Positions 32,071-46,588 of a stretch of 64,000 bases of DNA are shown here, in pieces. The stretch is from Betaproteobacteria bacterium. Lineage in GTDB: Bacteria > Pseudomonadota > Gammaproteobacteria > Burkholderiales > Sulfuricellaceae. The DNA is taken from positions 1 through 64,000 of the forward strand of contig JAJFTF010000041.1 of assembly GCA_021373185.1 (NCBI GenBank). Direction: 5' to 3'. Within the stretch, counting starts at the first letter, position 1, and each line of letters starts with the position of its first letter. A model generated the notes under the pieces. The model saw only the letters and a list, made by a program, of their open reading frames with translations. It was not told the origin of the DNA and searched no databases. The position numbers were made by a program, and so were the translations under genes.

Positions 32071-32931
32071 TCAGCCTTCTGTAACGCCCAATCTGCCTAT
32101 GATGCCGTCTAGCTGCTCCAAGCTGTCATAGTCAATAACCAATTTTCCTCGCCCATTCTTCTGCGCCTTCAGCACCACGGTAACGCCCAGTTTTTCCGCC
32201 AAGCGCTCCTGCAACCTCAGGATATCGCGATCTGGCTGCGCCTCGGGCTTGGGTTTTTGCGCGGGTTGCTGGTGCTGAACCAGTTTCTCCGCCTCTCGCA
32301 CTGACAACCCCTTGCTGGATATTTCATTGGCTGCCGCAATTTGTTCCGCATTGGCCAAACTCAGCAAAGCGCGGGCATGGCCCATATCGAGCTTGCTGTG
32401 CATCAGCATTTCCTGCACCGGGGCCGCCAGGTTGAGCAGGCGGAGCAGGTTGCTCACGGCACTGCGTGAACGTCCCACAGCATCCGCTGCAAGCTGGTGA
32501 GTCATGCTGAATTCGTCGATCAACCGCTGGATACCGGTGGCTTCCTCCAGCGGATTGAGATTTTCTCGCTGGATATTCTCGATCAGGGACATTGCCAGCG
32601 CAGCTTCGTCCGCCACCTCGCGCACCAGCACCGGTACCTCGGTCAGCCCCGCCAACCGGGCTGCGCGCCAGCGACGCTCGCCCGCGATAATTTCGTAGCC
32701 GCCATCCGTCAGGGCTCTCACCAGAATAGGCTGCATGATCCCTTGGGACTTGATGGATGCAGCCAGCTCTGCCAGCGAATCCTGATCCATGTGCGTGCGC
32801 GGCTGATATTTGCCGGGCTGCATCCGATCCAGCTTTAAATTTTGCGGGGCATCTTTTTTCTGCCCCTCCTCGCCACTGCCGGACAGAAGAGCATCAAGCC
32901 CACGCCCCAAGCCCTTTAATTGTTTCGCCAT
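32071..32931 (-). CDS. parB: Chromosome-partitioning protein ParB
   Basis: A 286-residue CTP-dependent DNA clamp that loads at parS. The N-terminal catalytic motif region [13 protein letters not shown] and the [13 protein letters not shown] block are present. The helix-turn-helix is around [21 protein letters not shown], and a C-terminal dimerisation domain follows. It lies 7 bases after parA. Two near-consensus parS sites are found nearby at 36308 and 42980. Confidence 0.96.
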   Translation of the reverse strand: MAKQLKGLGRGLDALLSGSGEEGQKKDAPQNLKLDRMQPGKYQPRTHMDQDSLAELAASIKSQGIMQPILVRALTDGGYEIIAGERRWRAARLAGLTEVPVLVREVADEAALAMSLIENIQRENLNPLEEATGIQRLIDEFSMTHQLAADAVGRSRSAVSNLLRLLNLAAPVQEMLMHSKLDMGHARALLSLANAEQIAAANEISSKGLSVREAEKLVQHQQPAQKPKPEAQPDRDILRLQERLAEKLGVTVVLKAQKNGRGKLVIDYDSLEQLDGIIGRLGVTEG

Positions 32932-32938
32932 GATTTTC

Positions 32939-33697
32939 TCACTTTCTCGTCATTTCGCCGGCCAACGCCAGATAGGCCACCGCTCCCCTTGACCCCTTGT
33001 CATGCAACAGCACCGGCACACCAAAGCTGGGTGCCTCTGCCAGCCGGATATTGCGCGGAATTACCGTACGGTAAACCTTGTCGCCAAAATGGCGCTGTAG
33101 CTGCTCGGACACCTGTTGCGCCAGCGTATTGCGCGGGTCGAACATGGTGCGCAACAAGCCCTCGATTTCCAGTTCCGGGTTCAGCGCAGAACGAACCTTC
33201 TTGATGGTTTGCACCAGATCGCTCAATCCCTCCAGCGCGTAATACTCGCACTGCATCGGGATCATCACGGCGTGAGCCGCGCACAGCGCGTTGACGGTCA
33301 GGAGATTCAAGGCTGGCGGACAATCGATCAGAATGTAGTCGTATTCACCCTCTACCTCGCTCAAGGCCTTTTTCAAGCGCCATTCGCGCGCCAGCTCCTG
33401 TACCAATTCAACTTCTGCGCCGGCCAACTCGCGATTGGCCGGAATAAGATCATACTTCCCGCAGGTATCGGTTACGCGCACCTCCGCCATGCCCTTTTCT
33501 TCCAATAAGGCATGGTAAACCGTTTGCGTCAGCGCCATTTTGTCGACCCCGCTTCCCATGGTCGCATTACCTTGCGGATCAAGGTCGATCAGCAGCACGC
33601 GCCGTTTCGTCGCCGCCAGACTGGCGGCGAGATTGACGCTGGTGGTGGTTTTCCCCACGCCGCCCTTTTGATTGGTTATTGCAAGAATTTTTGCCAT
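32939..33697 (-). CDS. parA: Chromosome-partitioning ATPase ParA
   Basis: A 252-residue ATPase with the deviant Walker A motif NQKGGVGKTTTSVNLAASL at residues 8-26, and DYILIDCPPALNLLTVNAL as Walker B. It dimerises on nucleoid DNA when ATP-bound and moves ParB-parS complexes. It forms the standard rsmG-parA-parB block, 9 bases after rsmG. A second, distinct ParA lies at 20895-21659. Confidence 0.97.
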   Translation of the reverse strand: MAKILAITNQKGGVGKTTTSVNLAASLAATKRRVLLIDLDPQGNATMGSGVDKMALTQTVYHALLEEKGMAEVRVTDTCGKYDLIPANRELAGAEVELVQELAREWRLKKALSEVEGEYDYILIDCPPALNLLTVNALCAAHAVMIPMQCEYYALEGLSDLVQTIKKVRSALNPELEIEGLLRTMFDPRNTLAQQVSEQLQRHFGDKVYRTVIPRNIRLAEAPSFGVPVLLHDKGSRGAVAYLALAGEMTRK

Positions 33698-33706
33698 CGT
33701 CTCGCC

Positions 33707-34351
33707 CTATACTATTGTTGCTTCGGTTTCGACTGGCCGTAGCACGACCAAATGCCGTTCAGCATCCAGGCTCGGCACCCTGAGTTGCCCTACGCTTTGC
33801 AATGCGACACATGCCGGCAACCGAGCCAATTCTTCATTGGGATAAACCCCCTTCATGGCCAGCATTACCCCACTATCGCTACACAGGTGCCGCGTCAAAT
33901 TTGCGAATTCCGCCAAATCGGAAAAAGCCCGGGAGATCACCACATCATATTTCTCTCCCGGTCGCCATGCCTCCACCCGCTCACAAACAACGGTCGCGTT
34001 GCTCAACCCCAGTTCCAGGCACGCCTGCCGAAGAAAGGTGGTTTTTTTATGATTACTATCCAACAGGGTGACATCAAGTGCCGGGTTCGCCAGCGCTAGC
34101 GGAACTCCCGGCAAGCCCGGCCCGGTTCCGACATCGATAATTCGGCGTCCATGTATCTGCGGCAACACTGCCAGACTATCGAATAAATGCTGTACCAGCA
34201 TTTTTTGCGGGTCGCGCACCGCTGTCAGATTGTAAACCTTGTTCCATTTTTGCAGCAGGGCAACATACTTGAGCAGGCGCTGCTGTACCGCCGCATCCAG
34301 CGGCAAATCCAATTCCGCCAGCCCAGAGGCCAATTGTTCTTCCAGATTCAT
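33707..34351 (-). CDS. rsmG: 16S rRNA m7G527 methyltransferase RsmG
   Basis: A 214-residue SAM-dependent enzyme (GidB) that methylates G527 of 16S rRNA. The SAM motif [18 protein letters not shown] and the [20 protein letters not shown] block are typical. Its start overlaps the end of mnmG by four bases. Confidence 0.96.
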   Translation of the reverse strand: MNLEEQLASGLAELDLPLDAAVQQRLLKYVALLQKWNKVYNLTAVRDPQKMLVQHLFDSLAVLPQIHGRRIIDVGTGPGLPGVPLALANPALDVTLLDSNHKKTTFLRQACLELGLSNATVVCERVEAWRPGEKYDVVISRAFSDLAEFANLTRHLCSDSGVMLAMKGVYPNEELARLPACVALQSVGQLRVPSLDAERHLVVLRPVETEATIV

Positions 34352-36255
34352 GCGCTCTTCTTGTTGGATGTTGTCTTAATATCTTGTTCCGCGCGCTTCA
34401 AATGCACCAGCAGCACGGAAATCGCGGCCGGGGTTACGCCAGAAATGCGGGCGGCCTGGCCGAGCGTTTCCGGTTTGTGCTGGTTCAGCTTGTGCTGCCC
34501 CTCAATGGACAAGCCGTGCACCTCGCGGTAATCCAGATCGGACGGCAACGCCATGGTTTCATAATGCTGATGCCGGGCAATTTCCTCGAGCTGGCGCGAG
34601 ATATAGCCTTGATACTTGGCCTGAATTTCCACCTGCTCGGACACTTCGGCGTTAGACACCCCGGGCCCGACGCCCGGCAGTGTCATCAAATTTTGGTAAT
34701 CAACGTCAGGGCGGCGCAACAAATCGAGCAGGGAATACTCGTGCTCGATATTTTTGCCCAAGACCCGCTCAGCCTCTTTCTGGGGCAACAGCCGAGGATT
34801 TACCCACGTGCTTTTCAGTCGCTCCTGCTCGGCAGCAATGGCTTCGCGCTTTGCCTCAAAATGCCGCCAGCGCTTATCGTCAATCACGCCTAAGCCCCGC
34901 CCTTCCTCGGTTAGCCTTAAATCGGCATTGTCTTCGCGCAAGAGCAGGCGGTATTCGGCGCGGCTGGTAAACATGCGATAAGGCTCGACCACTCCGCGCG
35001 TAATCAAGTCGTCCACCATCACGCCGATGTACGCCTGATCACGCGCCGGATACCAGGCATCTTTTCCCTGCGCCGCCCGGGCCGCATTGATGCCGGCCAG
35101 CAATCCCTGAGCCGCAGCCTCCTCGTAGCCGGTGGTACCGTTGATCTGCCCCGCGAAAAAAAGCCCCTGGATCGCCTTGGTTTCCAGCGAGTGCTTCAGC
35201 CCCACCGGATCAAAGTAATCGTACTCGATCGCATAGCCGGGCCGCGTAATATGCGCGCTTTCAAAGCCCCGGATCGAGCGCACCAGATCCACCTGCACAT
35301 CGAACGGCAAACTGGTTGAAATACCGTTAGGGTAAATTTCGTGGGTGCCCAGCCCTTCAGGCTCAACAAAAATCTGGTGCGAATCCTTGCTTGAAAAGCG
35401 CGTGATCTTGTCTTCAATCGACGGACAATAGCGCGGACCAACACCCGCGATCACGCCAGTATATAGCGGGGAACGATCCAACCCGCCGCGGATGATTTCA
35501 TGAGTGCGTTGATTGGTGTGCGTAATCCAGCATGGCAGTTGGCGCGGGTGCAGGGACGGGTCACCGAGGAAGGAAAATGCCGGCGCCGGATTGTCGCCCG
35601 GCTGCTCCTCCATCACCGAATAGTCCAGCGTCCGCCCATCAATGCGCGGCGGCGTGCCCGTCTTAAAACGCTTCACCGGCAAGGCCAATTCGCGCAGACG
35701 ATGCGCCAGGGTAATTGAAGGCGGGTCCCCCGCCCTGCCCGCCTTGTAGTTCGATAGGCCGACATGAACCAGCCCCGCCAGGAAAGTCCCTGCCGTCAGC
35801 ACCACGGTCGATGCCCGGAAGCGCAAACCTAGCTGAGTAACAACACCGACAACCCGATTTTGCTCAAGAAGCAGGTCATCAACAGCCTGTTGGAACAGCC
35901 ACAAATTCGGCTGATTCTCCAGCCGCCCCCGAATTGCCTGCCGATAAAGAACCCGATCCGCCTGCGCACGGGTTGCGCGCACCGCAGGACCCTTGCTTGA
36001 GTTCAGAATACGAAACTGTATGCCCGCCTCATCCGTCGCGGCAGCCATAGCCCCGCCCAAAGCATCCACCTCTTTTACCAGGTGTCCCTTGCCGATTCCA
36101 CCAATAGACGGATTGCAGGACATCTGGCCCAGCGTTTCGATGTTGTGGGTCAACAACAACGTTTTCATGCCCATCCGGGCGCTGGCCAGCGCAGCCTCGG
36201 CGCCGGCATGGCCGCCGCCAATGACGATTACATCAAACAGGGTTGGGTAAAGCAT
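34348..36255 (-). CDS. mnmG: tRNA uridine-34 5-carboxymethylaminomethyl modification enzyme MnmG
   Basis: A 635-residue FAD protein (GidA) that, with MnmE, modifies the wobble uridine of certain tRNAs. The FAD motif [19 protein letters not shown] is at the start, and the conserved [22 protein letters not shown] contains the catalytic cysteine region. The C-terminal MnmE-binding helices follow. The ATG at 36255 (MLYPTLFDV) matches the E. coli start; an ATG at 36291 would add 12 residues. A parS site lies upstream between it and mnmE. Confidence 0.96.
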   Translation of the reverse strand: MLYPTLFDVIVIGGGHAGAEAALASARMGMKTLLLTHNIETLGQMSCNPSIGGIGKGHLVKEVDALGGAMAAATDEAGIQFRILNSSKGPAVRATRAQADRVLYRQAIRGRLENQPNLWLFQQAVDDLLLEQNRVVGVVTQLGLRFRASTVVLTAGTFLAGLVHVGLSNYKAGRAGDPPSITLAHRLRELALPVKRFKTGTPPRIDGRTLDYSVMEEQPGDNPAPAFSFLGDPSLHPRQLPCWITHTNQRTHEIIRGGLDRSPLYTGVIAGVGPRYCPSIEDKITRFSSKDSHQIFVEPEGLGTHEIYPNGISTSLPFDVQVDLVRSIRGFESAHITRPGYAIEYDYFDPVGLKHSLETKAIQGLFFAGQINGTTGYEEAAAQGLLAGINAARAAQGKDAWYPARDQAYIGVMVDDLITRGVVEPYRMFTSRAEYRLLLREDNADLRLTEEGRGLGVIDDKRWRHFEAKREAIAAEQERLKSTWVNPRLLPQKEAERVLGKNIEHEYSLLDLLRRPDVDYQNLMTLPGVGPGVSNAEVSEQVEIQAKYQGYISRQLEEIARHQHYETMALPSDLDYREVHGLSIEGQHKLNQHKPETLGQAARISGVTPAAISVLLVHLKRAEQDIKTTSNKKSA

Positions 36256-36307
36256 GGATTTGCCGGGCGCAGATGAAAGAGGTCGAATCATACCCCAGAA
36301 TTTCTAT

Positions 36308-36323
36308 TGTTTCACGTGAAACC
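36308..36323. promoter_or_regulatory. parS centromere site 1
   Basis: The 16 bases TGTTTCACGTGAAACC match the consensus TGTTTCACGTGAAACA at 15 positions. The site fills the short gap between the end of mnmE and mnmG, about 4 kb from dnaA. It should be bound by the ParB encoded at 32071-32931. Confidence 0.9.
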
Positions 36324-37664
36324 CTATTTTCCGATGCAAAATCGGGAAAATATCTCCCCGAGCAAGTCGTCGGCAGTAAATTCGCCGGTTATGCTGGAGA
36401 GCGCAAGCTGGGCAAGCCTTAGCTCCTCGGCGAACAATTCGATTCGTCCTTTGCAGGCCTCGGCCAAAACCAGGCGACCTTCTGCCTCGCCCAACGCTTT
36501 CAGATGCCGCGCACGCGCCATGAAGGCGCCCTCTCCGCCCCCATGCCAGCCAACCATGCGTAACAACTGTTGATGAAGCAGATCAACCCCGGCGCCAGTT
36601 TTTGCAGACAAATAAACATCTGTAACTCCGTCAACGCCAGAGGATCCTGGCTCCCGCTCCAGCAAATCAATCTTGTTGAATACGCGTAGCAGAGGCAAAC
36701 CCGGCGGCAATGCCGCGATGATTTCCAGATCGGCAGGCGCCACACCTTGCGTTGCGTCAACCAGAAGCAGCGCGACGTTTGCCTGACGAATGGCGCACCA
36801 GGCACGGGCTATACCGATTTTTTCGACCTCGTCCTCGGTCTCGCGCAATCCCGCTGTATCGATAAAATGCAGCGGGACGCCCTCGATTTCAATGTGCTGG
36901 CGAATCGCGTCGCGGGTCGTGCCCGCCACCGGCGTAACAATCGCCACCTCTTCGCCGGCAAGCTGATTGAGCAAACTGGATTTGCCCACATTCGGCTGAC
37001 CGATCAGGGCGACGTGCGCCCCCTCGCGCAGCAAGCTGCCCTGCCGGGCTTGGCGGAAGACCTCGCCAAGTTGCGCTCTGATCGCGGCAAGCTGGCCGAA
37101 AGCGTTGGCCTCGGCAATAAAATCAACCTCTTCCTCTGGAAAATCCAGCGTCGCCTCAACCAGCATACGCAAATTAATCAGGCTCTCCACCAGCAAGTGG
37201 ATCGCGCCGGAAAACTCGCCACGCAATGAGCGCATCGCAGATTTGGCCGCCTCTGTCGTGGCGGCATCGATCAGGTCGGCGACACTTTCCGCCTGAGCCA
37301 GGTCCATTTTGTTATTCAGGAAGGCGCGCTTGGTAAACTCGCCCGGCTCTGCGGGTCGCGCGCCCAATTCAAGGCAGCGCCCAAGAACCATGCGCAACAC
37401 AGCATCGCCGCCATGGCCCTGCAACTCGAGAACATCTTCACCGGTATAGGAATGGGGGGCGGGGAAAAACAGGGCGACGCCCTGATCTATGGTGTTACCA
37501 TCTGCAGCGAGAAAGTTGCTCAATGTGGCAACACGCGGCTTCGGCGCTTTGCCCAGCAAAGCAAAGGCAAAATCCGCCAAACCGCCGCCAGAAACGCGCA
37601 CCACCCCGATGCCGCCACGCCCGGAAGCGGTTGCTGTGGCGGCGATTACATCAGTGTTTGACAT
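36324..37664 (-). CDS. mnmE: tRNA modification GTPase MnmE
   Basis: A 446-residue GTPase (TrmE) that partners MnmG. The N-terminal formyl-THF-binding domain begins [22 protein letters not shown]. The G1 motif [12 protein letters not shown] lies near residue 223 and the G4 motif NKID is present. The C-terminus ends FCIGK, the CxGK hallmark. The ATG at 37664 gives the standard N-terminus after an AAGGGG site; a longer frame to 37709 is not needed. It overlaps the end of yidC by 14 bases. Confidence 0.96.
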   Translation of the reverse strand: MSNTDVIAATATASGRGGIGVVRVSGGGLADFAFALLGKAPKPRVATLSNFLAADGNTIDQGVALFFPAPHSYTGEDVLELQGHGGDAVLRMVLGRCLELGARPAEPGEFTKRAFLNNKMDLAQAESVADLIDAATTEAAKSAMRSLRGEFSGAIHLLVESLINLRMLVEATLDFPEEEVDFIAEANAFGQLAAIRAQLGEVFRQARQGSLLREGAHVALIGQPNVGKSSLLNQLAGEEVAIVTPVAGTTRDAIRQHIEIEGVPLHFIDTAGLRETEDEVEKIGIARAWCAIRQANVALLLVDATQGVAPADLEIIAALPPGLPLLRVFNKIDLLEREPGSSGVDGVTDVYLSAKTGAGVDLLHQQLLRMVGWHGGGEGAFMARARHLKALGEAEGRLVLAEACKGRIELFAEELRLAQLALSSITGEFTADDLLGEIFSRFCIGK

Positions 37665-39297
37665 GCCCCTTGGCGGCGGCTCTTTCCTTCTCGACGCAGC
37701 GCGTGACATACCACTGCTGGGAAATCGACAATACGTTATTCACCACCCAGTATAGAACCAAGCCCGCAGGGAAGAAGAAAAAGAAAACGCTCATCGCCAG
37801 CGGCATGATCATCATGACCTTGGCTTGGATCGGGTCCGGCGGCGTCGGGTTGAGCTTGGTCTGAATGAACATCGTAATGCCCATTATGATCGGCAGGATG
37901 TAGTAGGGGTCGGGTGCCGACAGGTCGCTCATCCACAGCATGAACGGTGCTTGGCGCATTTCCACACTATTCAGCAGCGCCCAGTACAGCGCAATAAACA
38001 CCGGGATCTGGACCACGACCGGAAGGCAACCACCGAGCGGATTAACTTTTTCTGTCTTGTACATCTCCATCATGGCCGTATGGAGACGCTGGCGATCATC
38101 GCCATATTGCTCCTTGAGTTTTTGCAGCTTGGGCCCGATCTCCCGCATATGCGCCATGGAGCGGTAGCTTTTTGCCGACAGCGGATAGAATGCCAATTTG
38201 ATCAGGACGGTAAGGAGAATGATGGCCAGCCCCCAGTTATGCACAAGCTTGTTAATCCAGGCCAAAACCCAGAATAGCGGAGCAGAAATTACTGTCAGTA
38301 CGCCATAATCAACGACCAGATCCAGCCCGGGGGCAACCTTGCTTAAATGATCCTGTTCTTGCGGCCCGGCGTAGAAACGAACCCTGGTTTCCTTTTTGCT
38401 GCCCGGATCTATCGTACCCACCGGCAGAATTACGCCCGTTGCATACAAGTCATCGCCCAACTTTTTAACGTAATTTTCGCGGGATTGGCCATTAGCCGGC
38501 AACCAGGCGCTGAGAAAATAATGCTGCAACATGGCAACCCAACCGTCATCGCTTTGCTTGGCGTAGGTCGCTTTTCCTTTTTCAATATCGGAAAAATCGA
38601 TCTTTTGGAATTTATCCTTGTCGGTATAGATTGCGGGTCCGGTAAAGGTGGAAACAAACCTTTGCCCACCCAGTGGCGCCTGGCCGTTTCTCGTTAACTG
38701 GAAATAAGCGCTCGGCTCCAATTTGGCGGCACTTCCGTTGTTGATTTCGTAACGGACGTCAACAACGTAACTTCCTTTGTGAAACGTAAAAAGCTTGTCA
38801 ACCTGGATGCCATTTGCTCCGTACCAGCTTAACTTCACCTGCACGTCGCTTGCGCCATCAGCCAATTCAAATTGCTTTGCTGATGCGGTAAACAACGCCT
38901 TGTGGGTCGGCAAACCATTGCCGATCAGACCGGTCTGTGCCAGATACAGGCGCTTTGGATCGTCCTCTAACAGAACGAATCTCTTGGTTTTGTCGACGGT
39001 ATCGTGGTGCTTGAGCAGCTCGACCCGGCGAACGTCTCCTCCCAGGGTGTCGATCTCCGCATAAACGACGTCTGTTAATACCTTGATTTTCTCGCCAGAC
39101 TCAAGTTTGCCGCCAACAACCTCCTTCACCAAGGTTTCAGAAACGGGGGTTGAAGGCACGGGCGCTTGCGATATCCCGGATTTTTCTTGGGTCGCGGTCG
39201 CAACTTGGGCGGGATGCTGTTCTTTTTGCCATGCGTCCCATAGCATCAAGATTGAAAAAGAAAATACAATGAATAAAATCAGCCGTTTAGTATCCAT
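37651..39297 (-). CDS. yidC: Membrane protein insertase YidC
   Basis: A 548-residue insertase of the YidC/Oxa1/Alb3 family. An N-terminal membrane helix ([19 protein letters not shown]) is followed by the large periplasmic beta-domain of about 300 residues. The C-terminal five-helix core includes [21 protein letters not shown]. It inserts inner-membrane proteins alone or with SecYEG. It lies directly after yidD and rnpA, the normal order. Confidence 0.97.
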   Translation of the reverse strand: MDTKRLILFIVFSFSILMLWDAWQKEQHPAQVATATQEKSGISQAPVPSTPVSETLVKEVVGGKLESGEKIKVLTDVVYAEIDTLGGDVRRVELLKHHDTVDKTKRFVLLEDDPKRLYLAQTGLIGNGLPTHKALFTASAKQFELADGASDVQVKLSWYGANGIQVDKLFTFHKGSYVVDVRYEINNGSAAKLEPSAYFQLTRNGQAPLGGQRFVSTFTGPAIYTDKDKFQKIDFSDIEKGKATYAKQSDDGWVAMLQHYFLSAWLPANGQSRENYVKKLGDDLYATGVILPVGTIDPGSKKETRVRFYAGPQEQDHLSKVAPGLDLVVDYGVLTVISAPLFWVLAWINKLVHNWGLAIILLTVLIKLAFYPLSAKSYRSMAHMREIGPKLQKLKEQYGDDRQRLHTAMMEMYKTEKVNPLGGCLPVVVQIPVFIALYWALLNSVEMRQAPFMLWMSDLSAPDPYYILPIIMGITMFIQTKLNPTPPDPIQAKVMMIMPLAMSVFFFFFPAGLVLYWVVNNVLSISQQWYVTRCVEKERAAAKGHVKH

Positions 39298-39312
39298 CTT
39301 GCCTCAGTAATA

Positions 39313-39522
39313 TTATGGTATCGGATCATATCCGCCGGGATGTCCGGGGTGACAACGACAAACTCTTTTAGCGCCAAGCCAACACCCTTTTAACCAACCG
39401 AATTTGGTTAATGCCTGACAGGTATATTCTGAACACGTCGGGGTAAATCTGCAGCGCGGACCGAGCAGAGGGCTAATGCAATATTGATAGATTTTAATCA
39501 ATCCGACAAGCAAGCGCGACAT
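39313..39522 (-). CDS. yidD: Membrane protein insertion efficiency factor YidD
   Basis: A 69-residue amphipathic protein with the family core [20 protein letters not shown] and a cysteine-rich C-terminal part ending [10 protein letters not shown]. It associates with the inner membrane and aids YidC-dependent insertion. Its ATG follows the rnpA stop with no gap. Confidence 0.96.
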   Translation of the reverse strand: MSRLLVGLIKIYQYCISPLLGPRCRFTPTCSEYTCQALTKFGWLKGCWLGAKRVCRCHPGHPGGYDPIP

Positions 39523-39885
39523 TTATACGCCTACCAGCTTTTTTTTGATCTCCTCAATTTGCCGCAAAAACTCTTGTTCAACCTGTTGAGCTGTCTCGCT
39601 GCTAAATTTTTTGTTAGCCACCACAATAATGTCTACATCCCCGAACAAACCTTGATTTCGCCTGAAAATCTCACGAAGACAGCGTTTGATATAGTTTCTG
39701 GTCACGGAAAGGGGCGCTGTTTTTTTGCTGATTATTCCCGCAAAACGAGGATAACCAAGATTATTTGGCTTTGCCAATAATCGCAGGTATTGGCCATATA
39801 CCTGGCGTTTAAACGAAAAAACGGATGAAATTTCATCCGTTTTTCTTAGCCGCTTACTTCTTTGAAAAGCGTGGATGGCAGGCAC
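39523..39885 (-). CDS. rnpA: Ribonuclease P protein component
   Basis: A 120-residue basic protein that binds the RNase P RNA and matures tRNA 5' ends. The signature SVTRNYIKRCLREIFR contains the RNR-like motif. The GTG at 39885 gives the start VPAIHAFQRSKRL. TTG codons at 39897 and 39894, immediately after the rpmH stop, are alternatives. The gene is in the universal rpmH-rnpA-yidD-yidC order. Confidence 0.93.
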   Translation of the reverse strand: MPAIHAFQRSKRLRKTDEISSVFSFKRQVYGQYLRLLAKPNNLGYPRFAGIISKKTAPLSVTRNYIKRCLREIFRRNQGLFGDVDIIVVANKKFSSETAQQVEQEFLRQIEEIKKKLVGV

Positions 39886-39897
39886 TTCTGCCAACAA

Positions 39898-40032
39898 CTA
39901 AACGCAAAGTTTAGCTCGGCCTTTGGCACGCCGTGCATTAATTACAGCACGCCCGCCAGGGGTTTTCATGCGAGCACGAAAACCATGAGTACGTTTGCGT
40001 TTGATAACGGAAGGCTGATAGGTGCGTTTCAT
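39898..40032 (-). CDS. rpmH: 50S ribosomal protein L34
   Basis: A 44-residue, strongly basic ribosomal protein. The translation begins [20 protein letters not shown] and ends with an AKGRAKLCV tail. It is read from the ATG at 40032 on the minus strand to the TAG at 39898. It marks the left edge of the rpmH-dnaA intergenic region. Confidence 0.97.
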   Translation of the reverse strand: MKRTYQPSVIKRKRTHGFRARMKTPGGRAVINARRAKGRAKLCV

Positions 40033-40335
40033 TTTTTACCCCAATATCCTGTTAAGCCAAAACGCGCAATTAGACTACCTTTAGTGTTGTTTTGTCAAAT
40101 TGTTTTTATCTTTCTTCCCTGTGGATAAGTTTAAACAAAGCGGATAGAATGCATTGAAATGTTTTCTCTTGGCGCCTTTGTTAAGATGGTTTCATAATTT
40201 AAAGTAAAATTGGGTATGTGTGTCAATGTAACAAACCATCCTCAAGAATTTTAAGCTTGCTTCCTGAAACTGCCCCAAAGCACCTGACTGAAAAATCGCG
40301 CAATAATTACTTTTGGACGTCTTGTAAATTCCCCC
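40033..40335. promoter_or_regulatory. Divergent rpmH-dnaA intergenic region with DnaA box
   Basis: A 303-base AT-rich gap between the divergent rpmH and dnaA genes. A perfect DnaA box is present on the minus strand (TGTGGATAA on plus, 40120-40128). A weaker relative, GCGGATAGA, follows at about 40140-40148. The region must hold the rpmH and dnaA promoters, and DnaA binding would allow autoregulation. No gene is seen. Confidence 0.75.
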
Positions 40336-41664
40336 ATGGAAAGTTTTTGGCTAAATTGCACAAATCACTTGAAAGAAGAGTTGCCGCCGCAGCAATTCAA
40401 CACATGGATAAAACCCCTCAAATTTGACGCCATAGATGGCGCTCCGCGCCTGATCGCCCCAAACCGCTTTATTTTGCAATGGATCAAGGACAAATTTCTT
40501 GATCGGATCGAGAAAATGGCCGCCGAATATTTTTCAGCGCCATTATCGCTAATACTTTCTCCACCTGATAATGATGTAGAAAATTCTCCGGAAAAATTGG
40601 CGCCAAAAATAACCGCTCCCACTTTACACCGAACTAAAAGTGACCAATCTCGACTCAACCCATTATTTACTTTTTCAAATTTTGTTACCGGAAAAGCCAA
40701 CCAGCTAGCACGGGCCGCCGCCATACAAGTCGCGGAAAATCCCGGAACAGCCTATAACCCCCTATTTGTTTATGGCGGGGTTGGTCTAGGTAAAACACAT
40801 TTGATACAGGCTATTGGTAATCTGGTACAAGAGCAAAACAGTAATGCAAAAATAAGTTATTTACATGCTGAACGTTATGTTTCAGATGTAGTACGCGCTT
40901 ACCAGCATAAAACATTCGACGAATTTAAACGTTACTATCATTCGCTGGATTTACTTCTGATAGACGATATTCAGTTTTTTGCAGGTAAAAATAGAACTCA
41001 AGAAGAGTTTTTCTATGCATTCAATGCATTGATAGAATCTCATAAGCAAGTCATTATTACTTGTGACACATTTCCCAGAGAAATTTCTGGCATGGAAGAC
41101 AGGCTTATCTCCCGCTTTGGCTGGGGTTTGACGGTTGCCATTGAACCACCAGAATTAGAAATGCGTGTAGCTATACTATTGAAAAAAGCCCTGGCTGAAG
41201 AAATAAAATTACAGGAAGAAGTCGCCTTTTTTATAGCCAAACAAATTCGTTCCAATGTACGTGAATTGGAAGGCGCGCTTAAACGCGTTCTAGCTTACTC
41301 TCGCTTTACGAACCACCCTGTTAATCTGGAATTAGCCAAAGAAGCGCTTAAAGATTTGCTTGCCGTTCAAAACCGACAGGTTTCTTTGGATAATATTCAA
41401 AAAACAGTAGCCGATTACTATAAAATCAAAGTCGCTGAAATGTTTTCACCTAAGCGCTCAAGAAATGTAGCTCGGCCCAGACAAGTAGCAATGTCTCTAG
41501 CTAAAGAATTAACGCAGCTTAGTTATCCTGAGATCGGTGAAGCCTTCGGGGGTAGAGATCACTCTACCGTTATACATGCATGTAAAAAAATTACTGAATT
41601 AAAGAACATTGATCCTGCAATTAGCCGGGATTTTGAAATATTGCTACAAATTTTACGCACTTGA
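40336..41664 (+). CDS. dnaA: Chromosomal replication initiator DnaA
   Basis: A 442-residue AAA+ initiator. Domain I begins [20 protein letters not shown] and domain II is a short linker. Domain III has Walker [13 protein letters not shown] at about 146-157 and Walker [14 protein letters not shown]. Domain IV carries the DnaA-box-reading signature [16 protein letters not shown]. The gene is notably AT-rich relative to the GC-rich parts of the window. DnaA boxes flank it on both sides. Confidence 0.98.
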   Translation: MESFWLNCTNHLKEELPPQQFNTWIKPLKFDAIDGAPRLIAPNRFILQWIKDKFLDRIEKMAAEYFSAPLSLILSPPDNDVENSPEKLAPKITAPTLHRTKSDQSRLNPLFTFSNFVTGKANQLARAAAIQVAENPGTAYNPLFVYGGVGLGKTHLIQAIGNLVQEQNSNAKISYLHAERYVSDVVRAYQHKTFDEFKRYYHSLDLLLIDDIQFFAGKNRTQEEFFYAFNALIESHKQVIITCDTFPREISGMEDRLISRFGWGLTVAIEPPELEMRVAILLKKALAEEIKLQEEVAFFIAKQIRSNVRELEGALKRVLAYSRFTNHPVNLELAKEALKDLLAVQNRQVSLDNIQKTVADYYKIKVAEMFSPKRSRNVARPRQVAMSLAKELTQLSYPEIGEAFGGRDHSTVIHACKKITELKNIDPAISRDFEILLQILRT

Positions 41665-41851
41665 ATCATGTGGATTCTATGTGGATAGAAAATAATATTA
41701 CCTAAAAAAAAAATTGATGCCCAATTTACCCAGCACTCCAAGTAACTTAATCCACAGGCTTTTGTTTATATTAACTATGTGATTACTATAAATAATATAA
41801 AACAATACAGATAACGGCTTAGGCTTATTACTTAGTATTAGGAATATATAT
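41665..41851. other. Probable oriC core between dnaA and dnaN
   Basis: A 187-base, very AT-rich gap. Three DnaA-box-like sites are present: TGTGGATTC (41669-41677), TGTGGATAG (41680-41688) and TAATCCACA (41748-41756). The first two are in tandem and the third is in the opposite orientation. The stretch 41758-41851 is almost entirely A and T and could be the unwinding element. Gene orientation switches from minus to plus around this locus, as expected at an origin. Experimental proof would be needed to choose between this gap and the one upstream of dnaA. Confidence 0.7.
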
Positions 41852-42970
41852 ATGTTATTAATACAAACAAACAGGGATGCATTATTAAAACCTCTTCAAG
41901 CTGTCATAGGCATAGTGGAAAAGCGGCATACCCTGCCTATTCTTTCCAATATTCTTTTGGAAAAAAATGGGGAAACCTTATCGGTAATAGCGACTGATTT
42001 GGAAATCCAGATTACTTCGACATCTACTTGCCAGAATGACCTACCCGATTTTTCGATTACCGTGGCTGCCAAGAAACTTCAGGATATTTGCCGAGCATTT
42101 CCTGAAACTTCACAAATTACCCTCGAAAACGATGATGCCCGTTTGCAAATTAAGGTTGGGAAAAGCCGTTTCAATTTGCAAACATTGCCCGCCAATGATT
42201 TTCCTAAATTAGTGCTAAACGGAGATGTGCGATCCAGAATTAAAGTGGGCCAAAAGAATTTAAGGGGGTTGTTGAACTTGGTTCAATATGCCATGGCCCA
42301 GCAAGACATTAGATATTATTTAAACGGATTGTTGCTGGTCGTGGAAAATAACCTGCTTCGAGTTGTGTCCACTGACGGGCATCGTTTAGGGATGGCTTAT
42401 TTAACACTTGAAAATATGGAAGTTTCAGAGGGCGCTACGCACGAAATAATATTACCCCGTAAAACCGTATCAGAATTAATTAAGTTGCTTGGTGATAATG
42501 ATGAAGAGGTCATCATTGAAATAGGGCAAAATCAGGCCAGTTTTTCTTTCGGCAACATTTTTTTGGTTTCTAAAATTGTTGAAGGTAAGTTCCCGGATTA
42601 CAATCGGGTTATTCCATCGGGCTATCAAAATCTGATTTTGATCAACAGGCTTCTTTTATTACAGTCCTTGCAGCGTGCATCCATCCTATCCAATGAAAAA
42701 TTCAGGGGCGTACGACTGGTTTTGACACAAAATAGCCTGCGGATTATCTGTAATAATAATGAACAGGAAGAAGCCCAAGAGGAAATTGAAATTAGCTATA
42801 CCGGCAATCCGCTGGATATCGGCTTCAATGTTAATTACCTGCTGGATGTATTAATGAATTTAAACGATGAATCCATCGCACTTTCATTTGGCGACGCTAA
42901 CAGCAGCGGTTTATTTACAGTACCCGGGCAGGAATCCTTTAAATATGTTGTTATGCCCATGCGTATCTAA
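41852..42970 (+). CDS. dnaN: DNA polymerase III beta sliding clamp
   Basis: A 372-residue three-domain clamp that keeps polymerase III on DNA. The N-terminal KPLQAVIGIVEKRHTLPILS and the C-terminal end ESFKYVVMPMRI are standard. The length is that of other beta clamps. It follows the dnaA gene and probable origin, and a parS site lies between it and gyrB. Confidence 0.98.
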   Translation: MLLIQTNRDALLKPLQAVIGIVEKRHTLPILSNILLEKNGETLSVIATDLEIQITSTSTCQNDLPDFSITVAAKKLQDICRAFPETSQITLENDDARLQIKVGKSRFNLQTLPANDFPKLVLNGDVRSRIKVGQKNLRGLLNLVQYAMAQQDIRYYLNGLLLVVENNLLRVVSTDGHRLGMAYLTLENMEVSEGATHEIILPRKTVSELIKLLGDNDEEVIIEIGQNQASFSFGNIFLVSKIVEGKFPDYNRVIPSGYQNLILINRLLLLQSLQRASILSNEKFRGVRLVLTQNSLRIICNNNEQEEAQEEIEISYTGNPLDIGFNVNYLLDVLMNLNDESIALSFGDANSSGLFTVPGQESFKYVVMPMRI

Positions 42971-42979
42971 AATTAAAAT

Positions 42980-42995
42980 TGTTTCACGTGGAACC
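42980..42995. promoter_or_regulatory. parS centromere site 2
   Basis: The 16 bases TGTTTCACGTGGAACC match the parS consensus except at the last base and one symmetric position (GTGGAAC instead of GTGAAAC, a variant common in other parS sites). It lies just upstream of the gyrB ATG. Together with site 1 it brackets the origin. Confidence 0.85.
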
Positions 42996-43000
42996 TATAA

Positions 43001-46541
<3,541 letters not shown>

Positions 46542-46588
46542 CCAACTTTTTATTTATCGTTTCGTTAATTAATTCAGTAGGAAACTCT

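Noticed and set aside
32055..32076. Seven-base hairpin at the end of parB as a terminator
   Set aside because: The stem overlaps the parB stop and is not followed by a U-rich run, and parB and atpI may be co-transcribed. Too weak to call.
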